64,000 bases of DNA. Origin: Sympetrum striolatum (lineage: Eukaryota > Arthropoda > Insecta > Odonata > Libellulidae). Both the position numbers and the translations under genes were made by a program. A model generated the notes under the pieces. That model ran no database searches. It saw nothing but the letters and a program-made list of their open reading frames with translations, and was not told the origin of the DNA. The stretch spans positions 29,851,849 through 29,915,848 of the forward strand of contig OX388345.1 of NCBI GenBank assembly GCA_947579665.1, read 5' to 3'. Every line of letters starts with the position of its first letter. The stretch's first letter is position 1. Positions 36,765-45,955 of this stretch are shown here, in pieces.

Positions 36765-37932
36765 CGAGTAAAATATAGCTTGCATAGTGCAAGCAGATCA
36801 ACAACAATAATTTCATATCGGCATCATATTGGGATGGTCCTCAAAAGAAAAATACAGGATTTAAAATAATCTTAAAATTTGCTGCAACTTAATCGTCTGG
36901 CATCAAACCCGGGTCTTACAGGTCATACTTACTATGCAGCACAACAGAACATCACCATCTCAAACTATGTGTGAAAATTCAAGCAGAAATATTGGTTGCA
37001 ACTGCCTCAAACGACATCCTACTTTTCAAATATATTCCTTAAGAGAGAAATTGTAATGTGCTCTGGTATCAAACCCAGGAACAGCATGGTCTTATCTAAT
37101 TTTTTTCCTTTAGCCGAGTCTTAATATACATCTTCTATCAAAGCAAGAACTTCCTATTATTTCGATAAGTGCATTCAAATAAATAATGAATACTACCTCA
37201 ATGTATTTTAAATGGGGGATATATTTACCGCTTGGCTTCGAACCCGGGTCTTTTTGGTAATGCTTTCTATGCAGTATAACATAAGATCGATAATTTTAAC
37301 CCTGTGGGAAAATTCAAGCAGAAATATTGCCTGCAACTGCCTCAAACAATGTCCTACTTTTCCCTTATATTCCTTATGAGAGAAAAGTTAATGTGCTCTG
37401 GCATTAACCACAAGAATAGTACAGTTTTATCTAAATTGTTTTCTTAAAGCAATTTTTAACATACATCTTCTAGCCAAGCATGAACTTCCTATCATTTCGA
37501 TAAGTGCATCAAAAAAAATAATGAAAAACTACCTCAATGTATTTTAAAGGGAAAATTTTTGCATCGTCCTAGCATCGAACCCAGGATATTTTCTGTCACA
37601 GCCATTAATGTTATCAATAGATCCTGACAATATCTATCGGCTCCTTGAGTTTTAATTCTCTACCTATCAGGGAAGTATTTTTTTTAATTCCCAAAAATCA
37701 AAGCAATGTATTTAAATGGGGAAAATTAGGACCTTGGGGCCCTCTGGAATCAAACCCATGACACTGAGGGTCAAAATCGCAATTTTTCTGGTGGTTACAC
37801 GTTATGGCCAATACGTCGTAAAAATTTCAAGTCAATGATGCTTGTGGTTTAGCCTGTGAATTAGTATCCTATCTATATACCTATCTTTGTACATCCATGA
37901 ATGAATCCGGAAAAGCATCTATATATAATAGA
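36765..37932 (-). mobile_element. non-autonomous Helitron in the array, 1168 bp
   Basis: On the minus strand it starts TCTATTATATATAGATGC after a host A. It ends with a perfect hairpin GCTTGC / GCAAGC, nine bases, then CTCG before a host T; CTCG differs by one base from the CTRR rule. The interior holds three tandem units of about 335 bp (near 36890, 37225 and 37560), each with a tRNA-type B box (GGCATCAAACCCGGGTC or similar, inverted) and AAATTCAAGCAGAAATATT. Sequence near the 5' end matches 13600-13740 in the Helitron at 12739-14766. Confidence 0.65.
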
Positions 37933-39525
37933 TATTTTACAATTGATATAGGTCCGAACATAATTGTAAAAGGAATGGATAAAACTACAGTTACCTGGGC
38001 TATAAGAATTCATTAGCATTTTACCTACTTGGGAAGGTTAAGACTGACCCAACAGTCCAATACAGTCCAATTCCATTATAATGCTTCCCATGAGCTTAGA
38101 GATGACAAAGTGTTGGAATGATACATCTCTCTTCATCATCTCTCAAGAAACTAGGGGTTGAATAAGAAGGGATAAATCAGTTGCTTAAGAAATACAAAAG
38201 AATTAATATAGCAAAATCAAAATAGTTTTAATAAATTAATAAGGTCATTAAAACTTGCTTGTACATCCATGCATGGTTTCATCTACGGGTATCAAATACA
38301 AAAACAGCTTTAGCTAGAGGGGCCTTCAATACGGAAAATTTTTCTGAAAGAAGAAGAGTAACAACTAAAAGTAACCTGAACATTCCAAAAATCAACTTCT
38401 TTAAGTAGAATCTGAATGCATATCATGCATATCTGGCAGATAGTTCCTTTTATCTTTAATTGGTCTCTCTTATTAATTCACGTCTTTGAATTCTTCTCCA
38501 GTTCGAGGAAATTTTTTTCAACCCTCATTTGGAGAGTGTTTCATCTCTTGAGAATCAATCAAAATATTTCAATTTGTTAGTTACACAGAGACTTAGATGT
38601 ACAGAGTTGTAAAATGGATAAGACAACAGTGAAATAGAATATAAAATTCAATAGCACTTTATGTATGTACTAGAGATAGTCAAAACTGCTGCATTTATCC
38701 AATATTCCAATTTTATGCTGTCCAAGAGGATGGTATTGGGAAATATTGTAGAATAATACATCTCTCAAAGAAAAGTGTGGATATATATGTGAGGGATTGC
38801 ATCATTGATTAAGAAGTACTAAAGAACTTTATAAGGCAGGATAAAACTAATTATATAAGTGAAATAGATAATAAATTATTAAATTTTCATACTTATATAT
38901 CATCAACCACACCTATATATAATTATGTATGGTTTGAATCACCTGGTTACATCTCTGAAGAACGGCATATGTTAGACATGCTTACAATTTGTAGAACATA
39001 CTGAAAAACTATGAATTACAACTTTAAGTTGACTGAATATTCTAAAAATCAATATCTATATGTAAAATCTTATGCATGTCATAACTACAGCTGTATATTC
39101 GCCTGGTGGTTTCACCTACCTTTACTTGGTCTCTACCAGTCATTTGAATCTTAACATGCTTTTTGTCCAAGGAAGTTTGCTTCTATCTTCATTCAGAAGG
39201 TGCTCTGTCTTTAGAGAATCAATAAAAATGAAAGAATCAATTTAATTGATTTAGGTCCAAACCTTAGAATGTAAACTTGTAAAAAATTGATAAAACTATG
39301 TTTATTTAGGCTAAATGAATTCATTAGCTTTTTACTTAGGATAGTCAACACAGCCACAACTTTCCAATATTCCATTTTGATTCATCCCAGGAGGTTGATA
39401 TTGGAAAATGGTGAAGAATTTCACATTTCCTTTTGAAAATAGCTTTGGTATTAAAAGTATTTAAATTATTGCCTAATCAATACAAAAATTAATAATGCAA
39501 AATATAAAGTGTTTGTTAGATCATC

Positions 39526-39715
39526 ATCATTGTCTAATGGCCATGCATAGTCTCTGCATCCAGGAGCTCCTGTGTTCTGCCATTCTCTTGAGTTGGCAGT
39601 ACCCATCCACTGCCAACCTGGTCTGAATATTTTCAATATATTTCTTCCTAGCTCTTCCACTTCGTTTACTTCCTAACAATTTTTCTTCTAACATTATCCC
39701 TATCATATCTCAGTA
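39526..39715 (-). pseudogene. LINE reverse transcriptase C-terminal tail
   Basis: Minus strand reads GHLLRY, a frameshift, then MLEEKLLGSKRSGRARKKYI, a short linker and LKRMAEHRSSWMQRL before a TGA. This follows the usual LINE tail: GH-LR, a basic GKRSRGR motif, then (L)A-DR--W. Only the tail remains, at the end of the tandem array. Confidence 0.6.
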
Positions 39716-39719
39716 GATG

Positions 39720-40410
39720 ACCCAAGAATTTTGATATGGGGATATGAGGATATGTGTATTATATGATTATAATATTTTAATTGCACATTATCATTTTAAA
39801 ACCTACATATACATAAAAATAAATTTACATGTACATATATGTATATTATACATGAAATCAATAACTAAATACTAATATTATACGTAATTTGATATAAGAA
39901 TACAGAATTTTAATAGCACTACTTTTTCTTCTCATTTCTTAGGCATTATTTAACCACTCTTATTTTTCTCTTTGCGTCATTTACATGACTAAGATTTTTG
40001 TACTTGTCTGGTAGACAATTGAATTCTTTTGGTACTACCACTTTAAAAGAATTCAAATCATACGAAGAATAGACCTTTGGGACCTCAAACTATCTCCTCC
40101 TTCTCAGGTTTCTATGGTCATTATTTCTTCTTTGTTTTAATTCTTTAGCAAAATAATTGCTTATTAAAATATAGTATCTAAATAAATTATCAAGTTTTAG
40201 TAATCCAAGGAATCTATACATATCTTAAACCTTAACACAAATATTTTATTTTTGAATCACTTAGATGCTGTTATTAAATGATTAAATATTAAACCTTTGA
40301 TCCAACAATTTCGGATTATATATACCAAAAGGCGATCTACAGATAAAATAATAAGAATAAAATTTGAAGAAAAGTTAAAAAATATTATTTATGATGGAGT
40401 TAAGACTTGG
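39720..40410. other. unassigned AT-rich DNA
   Basis: Contains AT-palindromic sequence near 39815-39865 and nothing else recognisable. Confidence 0.4.
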
Positions 40411-40412
40411 TA

Positions 40413-41659
40413 GAGGAAAGGAGGGTAAGATGACAAACTTGAGCTTCAAAGATTTTTCCTGGACTTAGTAAATGTATGAAAAAAACTGAAATTTACTTTA
40501 TTTATTTATTTCTTTCAACCTTTATCTCTAATAATAAATTTATGAAGTGCGGCCGTCAGCTGTTGAAGGATGAAATATTAATGATTGTTTTGAAAATGTC
40601 ATTTTCGTCATCTTACCAGACCTTAGGGGTAAGATGACGAAGCGATAACATTTTTACTAAATGGATAAAATTTTGTTAAAATAAGGCAGAAAAAAAATTT
40701 CACTTATCAAAAATAAAGTAAAGTATGTAAAGGTTAAGCTAAAACACTGGATTTGGCATAAAATTCAACAAAATATTTATGAAAATTTATGAACAAAAAT
40801 CGCACTTCCAGGGTCTGTGTTTGGTTTCAGAGTGTGCCCAAGAATGGCACTTAAAGATCTGATACCACAGTTCGTCTTTTCCCTGCTCCCCAAATATAAT
40901 GCAGTCCCTACTGTCATCTTCCACTAATCTATTCCTGTCAACGTCACCGGCAGTTTGAACATAAGGGACCTCTCCCAGTGACGACTCGTCAGAGTACAAT
41001 AATTTCAGTCGACGCGTTGTAGTTTTCCTTACTTTTTTCGTAGTTTTTCCTTTTTTAGATCTACTTGCTACTTTAGAGGAGATGGCTTTTCTCCCCAGAG
41101 CCACAGCTTTCCTTTTTAATCTTTCCTGTCGTTTTCCTTCTAGCAATTCTATTTCTTGCTTCTTCTTACCGTAAATGTGAAAGTATTACCGTTATTAAAT
41201 ATACATTTAAAGCTATTATGGTTCGTAGGTAGTCAAAAAGCTAGTCAGGCAAGCTTTTGACGAAGTTATGAAATCCTCATCATCTTACCCCACCTTGCCA
41301 TTTTTGTTTAAAACTTATCTACCAGTCCCTATATCATCGTAAACAACGTACATTTGCGATTATTGTTTAGGTTTTGAATTGTACTTTAAGAATATTTTAC
41401 GCAAGAGTTAAAATAACTTACCGTACAATTGTAATTCCTTAAGTTGTCTGGTCAAAATATTACATCAACAAGTTCACTAATCAAATATTGATCGACTACT
41501 TCTCACAGGGCAACCTGATTTGCAATTTATCAAGATAGGTATGTTGCTCGACCCCAGGGGTACCTTCAGGGCCAGGGCAATTTCTTCTACCTGTGGCACG
41601 GTGGAGGAAATAGCAAATTGGTCATCTTAAACGCCTCGTCATCTTACCCGACCTTCCCC
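40413..41659 (-). mobile_element. pogo-like DNA transposon remnant, 1247 bp
   Basis: Left end GAGGAAAGGAGGGTAAGATG and inverted right end GGGGAAGGTCGGGTAAGATG are terminal repeats flanked by TA (40411-40412, 41660-41661). The motif GGTAAGATGACG also occurs inside as a perfect inverted pair (40606-40617 and 40628-40639) and near 41280. It carries the C-terminus of a pogo/Jerky-type transposase (40787-41146). The catalytic part is missing, so it is non-autonomous. Confidence 0.8.
40787..41146 (-). pseudogene. pogo/Jerky-type transposase C-terminal fragment
   Basis: 119 codons from an ATG within the element. The first half is a basic, serine/lysine-rich region (KKGKTTKKVRKTTTRRLK). The second half, from CIIFGEQGKDELWYQ through KCHSWAHSETK to CDFC, matches the small zinc-binding tail (C--C...W-QC--C--WAH--C...C--C) found at the end of many pogo-family transposases. 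Some of the expected cysteines are replaced. The DDE domain is absent. The start is only the first ATG and is unlikely to be a real start. Confidence 0.65.
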
Positions 41660-41818
41660 TACTGATCTTGATAACAAACGAATATTTGAATTTTTCTAGA
41701 TAGTTCACGTTCTTGGCCTTGGAACTAATTTTTGAAATATTTGTGAATTCGTAAGATGAAATGCATAGTCAAGAATCCTTAAAACGTGACGTTATAAACA
41801 ATAAATTAATTTTGTTGC

Positions 41819-42107
41819 TCATTTATTAATCTTCTGTCTTTGTTTTTTAATTAAGGTGTGGATTAATTGGGGTTTGTATCCAAGTTTATAAGCAGTTCTT
41901 ATAATCAAGTTTTGTTCTGTCTTATATCTTTCGGAGTTTAGAGGAAAATTAACCAGTCTGTGTACTAAGTGGTGGAAAGCTGCATGTTTTGATTCGTCGG
42001 ATGGAATGAGTTACTGGGAATGAAATTCAAACTATAAGTGGGTTTTCTGTATATGTCAAACTCTAATTTATTCCCATTGCGGATAATAAGAGTCTTAAGG
42101 AAGTTTC
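41819..42107 (-). pseudogene. Penelope-like element reverse transcriptase fragment
   Basis: Minus strand reads TLIIRNGNKLEFDIYRKPTY, then, across a frameshift, HAAFHHLVHRLVNFPLNSER and GYKPQLIHTLIKKQRQKINK before a stop. The block with LEFDIYRKPT followed by a histidine-containing AAFH--VHRL is characteristic of the thumb region that follows the Penelope RT core. The GIY-YIG domain is not present. Its right edge abuts the BEL gag frame, which ends there, so this fragment seems to replace the rest of that element. Confidence 0.75.
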
Positions 42108-43565
42108 CTTAACGGTGATGACTGTTCGTGAAAGATTAGTTTGAACGATCGAGGAAAATATCGCGGAAGACGATGTCGACCGTGAAGACGACTCATGAGG
42201 CGAAGGCAGGGCTGAGCCGGAATTCTTCACAGAACCACGTGGCTCACGAACACCCCTGTTCACATGAGTTGAATGGGGGAGCACCTGACTTGAATTGCTG
42301 CTCTCCTGCAGTTCACTAGGCGGGTGAAGAGACGTGTGATGATAACGCTTACATTTTTGACAGCGCATATTTCTCTCTTGACATTTCGGGGCCCAATGGC
42401 CTGGGCGCAGGCAGTTAAAAAACAATTTTCACGGACGTGCAAAATCAGAGCGGGCAGAAAACTCCAAATTTAAGAAATGGGAACATTGGAATAACGAATG
42501 CGATCCGGAACAAAATAAGCATTTATCACGGTTGAGTGCGTTACTGCCCCTCTTAGGTGAATTTTCCCGAACGGAGACGGGCAGCGAAAACTGCGGAAAT
42601 TGTCGCTTAGTGCGAGGGATTATATCTTTTGAAATAGTACCACCCGAGGTTTGGATGATTTTAATTTTTTTCTTCACAAAATCAATTAGTTGACTTCCAG
42701 AAGGAAATAATACCCCCTCCAATGTTTCCTCAAAACGTGACAATGTATCAAAGTCCACAGCCCGAGCTGCCAGTCGGAAAAGAATAAATTCATCCAAATT
42801 TGGAATGTTTAAAGAATTCAATGCGGCATGCATCTCAGAAAATGTAGTCACAAATAGCTGTAACAAAGATAACTGTCCGGACGATGCTGTCGAAAATCCT
42901 AAAAGTTTATCGAGATAGCTGAACCCGAGAACTCGGGGATTATCAAAATAATCATTCAATTCCTTCCACGCGGATGAATAGTGTACGTCGCCAAATGGGA
43001 CGAAAGAAATTAATGCAAGGGCCTTGCCTTGCAAGGCCGACTTCAAGTAGGAAAATTTCTCAATGCGAGAAATATCCTCTCGATCATGTATGACTGCTCT
43101 GAATAAGTCGCGGAAAGCGGGCCATTCAGAAATTGCCCCAGAATACTTAGGCACTTCGATTACTGGAAGCCTACATTTCTGCCTCGGCACTGAATGAGAA
43201 GTAGCCCCTGCGTCGTCAGCTTGATTTTCATAGATACGGGCAAACACCGAAAGAATAAAATAAAACATGTCTTCTACCTCCGTGGCACTCTCGACATCAG
43301 TAGAATAAACTTCCATCCGATTATTAATGCCGCAGTATTCGAGGATTTCATTCTGCGCTCCGAGATAAGATAGATGTACTTCTTTCAAATGTGAACGCCG
43401 AATGAGAAACGGTGCATATTTCGTATGGGTAGAAATTTCAGCCAGTGGCAATCTGCTAAACTGGCTCGCTATAGAATAAGCGGTCAAGATAGTTACTTTA
43501 TATTGATCTCGTTTAAATCGGAGTAACTTGATTTGCGCGTCGAAAGCCTCTCTTGTGACGGACAT
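42105..43565 (-). pseudogene. BEL/Pao retrotransposon gag (DUF1759-like)
   Basis: From the ATG at 43565, 378 codons are open to a TGA at 42429-42431. The same frame then continues to about 42105. Residues about 134-187 (PVIEVPKYSGAISEWPAFRD and EKFSYLKSALQGKALALI) match the DUF1759 region of BEL/Pao Gag. CLFCSGSHSLFQC and, after the stop, CLRPGHWAPKC and CQKCKRYHHTSLH are its zinc knuckles. The alternative frame at the TGA suggests small indels as well. Protease, RT and integrase are absent, the frame running instead into a Penelope fragment. A probable 5' LTR lies upstream. Confidence 0.85.
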
Positions 43566-43610
43566 TTCGGTTAATTAAGATCTAAAGTTCCCTCTTTTCA
43601 TTCCCGATTC

Positions 43611-43989
43611 CCAGGTTTCGCCACCATGAAGTATCGCGGATGCGGGACCACCTCGGATCGTACGCACCATGCGAAAATTGGAGGAGGGTAAAGGAATGAA
43701 AAATAGGAAAGAAAGGGTACGAGGACGCTCACCTCTTCTAGCAGCCACACCTCCGACCGATCCTCGTCGGAGAGAACGCACCTGCTTCTTTAATCGGTCC
43801 GTGTCCTTCACTGTCCCGTCCGTCCCGTCACGTTGTCTCCCCGGCACCCTAACTTACCGGCGCTAAAAAACCACTTGAGCGCCCTCGTTTGGCGTAATTA
43901 GGAAAACAAAAAGGGGAGCGAAATAAAAGAATGAGGGAAAGGAGATGGCGCGGGTTTAAAGGAATTGGGTACGCTGGTGCGCACGAACA
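43611..43989 (-). repeat. probable BEL/Pao 5' LTR and primer-binding site
   Basis: Reading toward the gag start, the segment begins TGTTCGTGCG (43989), ends CTTCA (43627) and is followed at once by TGGTGGCGAAACC (43626-43614), a TGG-initial sequence where a tRNA primer would bind. GC-rich, about 363 bp, 46 bases upstream of the gag ATG. No 3' LTR is present to confirm it. Confidence 0.45.
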
Positions 43990-43999
43990 CAAACAATAA

Positions 44000-45125
44000 T
44001 TTACAATATGTATGCTGCACACATCCTAAACTAGGACATATGCAAATTGCAAATTCATCCTATGGAAATTAACTGTGTGACAAGCAGTGAAAGTAGGACC
44101 CAAAATGTTTGATTGACAGAATCTAGCACTATGTTCAAGCAAGGTACTGTAGAGGTACAAAAACGTTAAGTATAATGTTGAAATAAACACAGTTAAGCGT
44201 AGAAATGAACATACTATGCTTTGATATTAAATTAAAATCGATGCTCTCTACTTTAAGCTATATCTTCTCAAACATTCAAGAATTTCCATATCGTTTTGCA
44301 ACGAATTTCGCTCTTTAATTAATTCCGTATTTCTTACATTTCATCGATTTTTTTCATATCTTTACCATTTATTATTGACATAAATCTCATCTTTCCCCCA
44401 ATGACCAAGTTAACACGGATCTGAATTGACGTAGAACTAGCAACCTTGGACCAAAGACCAAATCACCGACTGCACTGATTCAGTTTTCTATTAGCACATT
44501 GTTTTTATTGCTATCTAAGCATATGTTAGGATTAGAAAGTAAAATCATAAAACCTTAAAATGAATTCCATCTCGTTTTCATTTTATCCACTTTCGGTCTT
44601 TTTTCGCGAATTTCGCTTGTCATTCGACAATCAGGATAGTTCTAGATTTAGATTTTAAATTTTATTTAAGTACGAAGAAAAGTCGGTGAATGTTTTTCAA
44701 ATGAATCCGATTCAGATAGGATTTTTTTATTTTTAAGTCCCCAAAGTATGATTTTTTGGTGACAAATTGCTTGGCTTATTGACTTTTTGAAATATTATCG
44801 AGAATAAATTAGAAATTCTAAAAGCAAAAGAAAGGAGTAAGTTTGCCTCCAATCATGAGTCAAATTTATAATGAATTTTGGGCATGTTTTCACCAAAGCA
44901 ACTATATTTTTTGTGTCAATAATTGCAGTATTTCTAATTTTTAGAAAACCTTTAGTGAACAAGTTTGAAATTGTAACGGAATAAGAAACAATACAGTTAA
45001 AGCAATGAAATGAATCCAATTCCGATTGAATCTTATCGATGTCTGTTTTGGACAACAGAATTATTTTTTCGGTCAAAACTTGCGAGATTTACTGATTTTT
45101 AACAATCGCTTTGGGAAAACTATGA
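44000..45125. other. unassigned AT-rich DNA with degenerate internal repeats
   Basis: No gene seen. Blocks such as TTGATTTTTAACAA with GAAATTGTA recur near 44940, 45090 and 45425, suggesting an old tandem repeat of about 155 bp or its multiple that crosses the duplication border. Confidence 0.35.
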
Positions 45126-45169
45126 AATTCTTATGGAATAAAATCCACGAGGGTGACCGAGATGTTGAG

Positions 45170-45260
45170 GAAATTGAGTTTCATAATGAAGGACTACCGA
45201 GATCTGCTGAGATCAGATGATGGGTTGTAGCCGAAACCGGTAATCTGCGAATAAATTTCT
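45170..45260 (+). repeat. Penelope-type end with hammerhead-like box, block 1
   Basis: GATCAGATGATGGG, TAGCC, GAAACCGG and TAATC follow in the order of a hammerhead core, with an AATAAATTTC tail. Stem II is short and the first core U is A, as at 18127. The block 2 counterpart (58290-58375) is more decayed. Confidence 0.35.
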
Positions 45261-45551
45261 TGAGGAAAAGTATACATCTCTTGTCTTTCATTATCTAATA
45301 GAATAATATAAAAAACAGTTTATTCTTTAAAGCCATTCCAATTGTGATTGTATTTCTTTCAATGTTTTGTCTGTTTAAAAAGAAGTATTATTTCGGTTTA
45401 AATTTTAAAATATTGCTAGATTTCTTGATTTTTAACAACATTTTTGGGGAAGAGTCCGAAATTGTAGCAGTAAGAAGGAAAATAGTGTTAGCGTCGAATA
45501 GAATCCATTATTGAATGATATACTCCTATTACTATCTTATAACTATTTTAT

Positions 45552-45790
45552 CGGCCTTGGTGGCCCAGTGCTTAGCGCTATTGCTCCAACCCCAAGGCCC
45601 CGGGTTTGAATCCCTGCTGATCGGGATTTATTCTGACCAGGGAATGGTTGTGTGAGTTTGTCTGACCTTCCCGTGCAGGATTTGCGGCAGGAAGGACATC
45701 CGGCCGTAAGAGTCAAAATCATCACTAAAACCATCCTCATCATTCCCTAAAACCACTATTCATCAGTCGACTCCATAAAAATATAGGATA
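45552..45790 (+). repeat. tRNA-derived SINE, family B, block 1
   Basis: The head GGCCTTGGTGGCCCAGTGC has an A-box-like segment and CCGGGTTTGAATCCC a clear B box. The tail includes GGAAGGACATCCGGCCGTAA, common in insect SINEs, and ends in an A-rich run. The AT-rich flank CTATTACTAT...TTATAACTATTTTAT occurs on both sides, an imperfect target duplication. The block 2 copy is at 58679-58930, so the insertion predates the duplication. Confidence 0.8.
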
Positions 45791-45910
45791 AAGGCGTAGA
45801 GGAAAAAAATACTATTACTATGTTACAACCTATTTATAACTATTTTATGGTATGGCCCGAGCGTTTGATGGGGAGAGTTCGAAATGAAGATAATGAATAA
45901 ATTCAACAAG

Positions 45911-45916
45911 TTTATT
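45911..45916 (-). terminator. poly(A) signal of CSP copy 1
   Basis: AATAAA on the minus strand, 40 bases after the TAG stop at 45956. The identical signal in block 2 is at 59035-59040. Confidence 0.7.
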
Positions 45917-45955
45917 CGTTAATCAACAACAGGCCTCCAATGCCCCAGTTTAGCT

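Larger units (their letters stand above)
28370..39480 (+). repeat. large degenerate tandem array, unit about 600-700 bp
   Basis: The same ordered set of blocks recurs about 13 times. First, AAAATAAAACTAATTT with GAAACAGATCATAAATTC. Next, ACCTTACTTGTA and TTTCATCTACCTGGCTTCAT with GATCAGCTTTAGTT. Then TTTGCCTGATGGTTCCATC with TTCAATTGGTCTCTC. Then a pyrimidine-rich TCCTTCTCCAGTTCAAGGAA with GTTTGTTCCTACCCTCATTC, followed by GAATGGATAAAACTACAG with AATTCATTAGCATTT. Copies of the TTCAATTGGTCTC block start near 29230, 31445, 31600, 32205, 32805, 33670, 34690, 38455 and 39120, with more decayed ones between. Units are diverged and carry indels. No frame is conserved across units. Irregular spacings are explained by insertions annotated separately. 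Confidence 0.8.

Noticed and set aside
36890..37600. Possible tRNA genes, from GGTTCGAACCC-like boxes
   Set aside because: No complete cloverleaf; boxes repeat at 335-bp spacing inside a Helitron, so they are relics.
28370..39480. CRISPR-like or multi-exon protein gene reading of the array
   Set aside because: Eukaryotic context, diverged long units and no conserved frame; direct repeats are not of CRISPR size.
43575..43866. Open frames on both strands upstream of the BEL gag
   Set aside because: They fall in the probable LTR/leader and have low-complexity, arginine-rich content without any domain.
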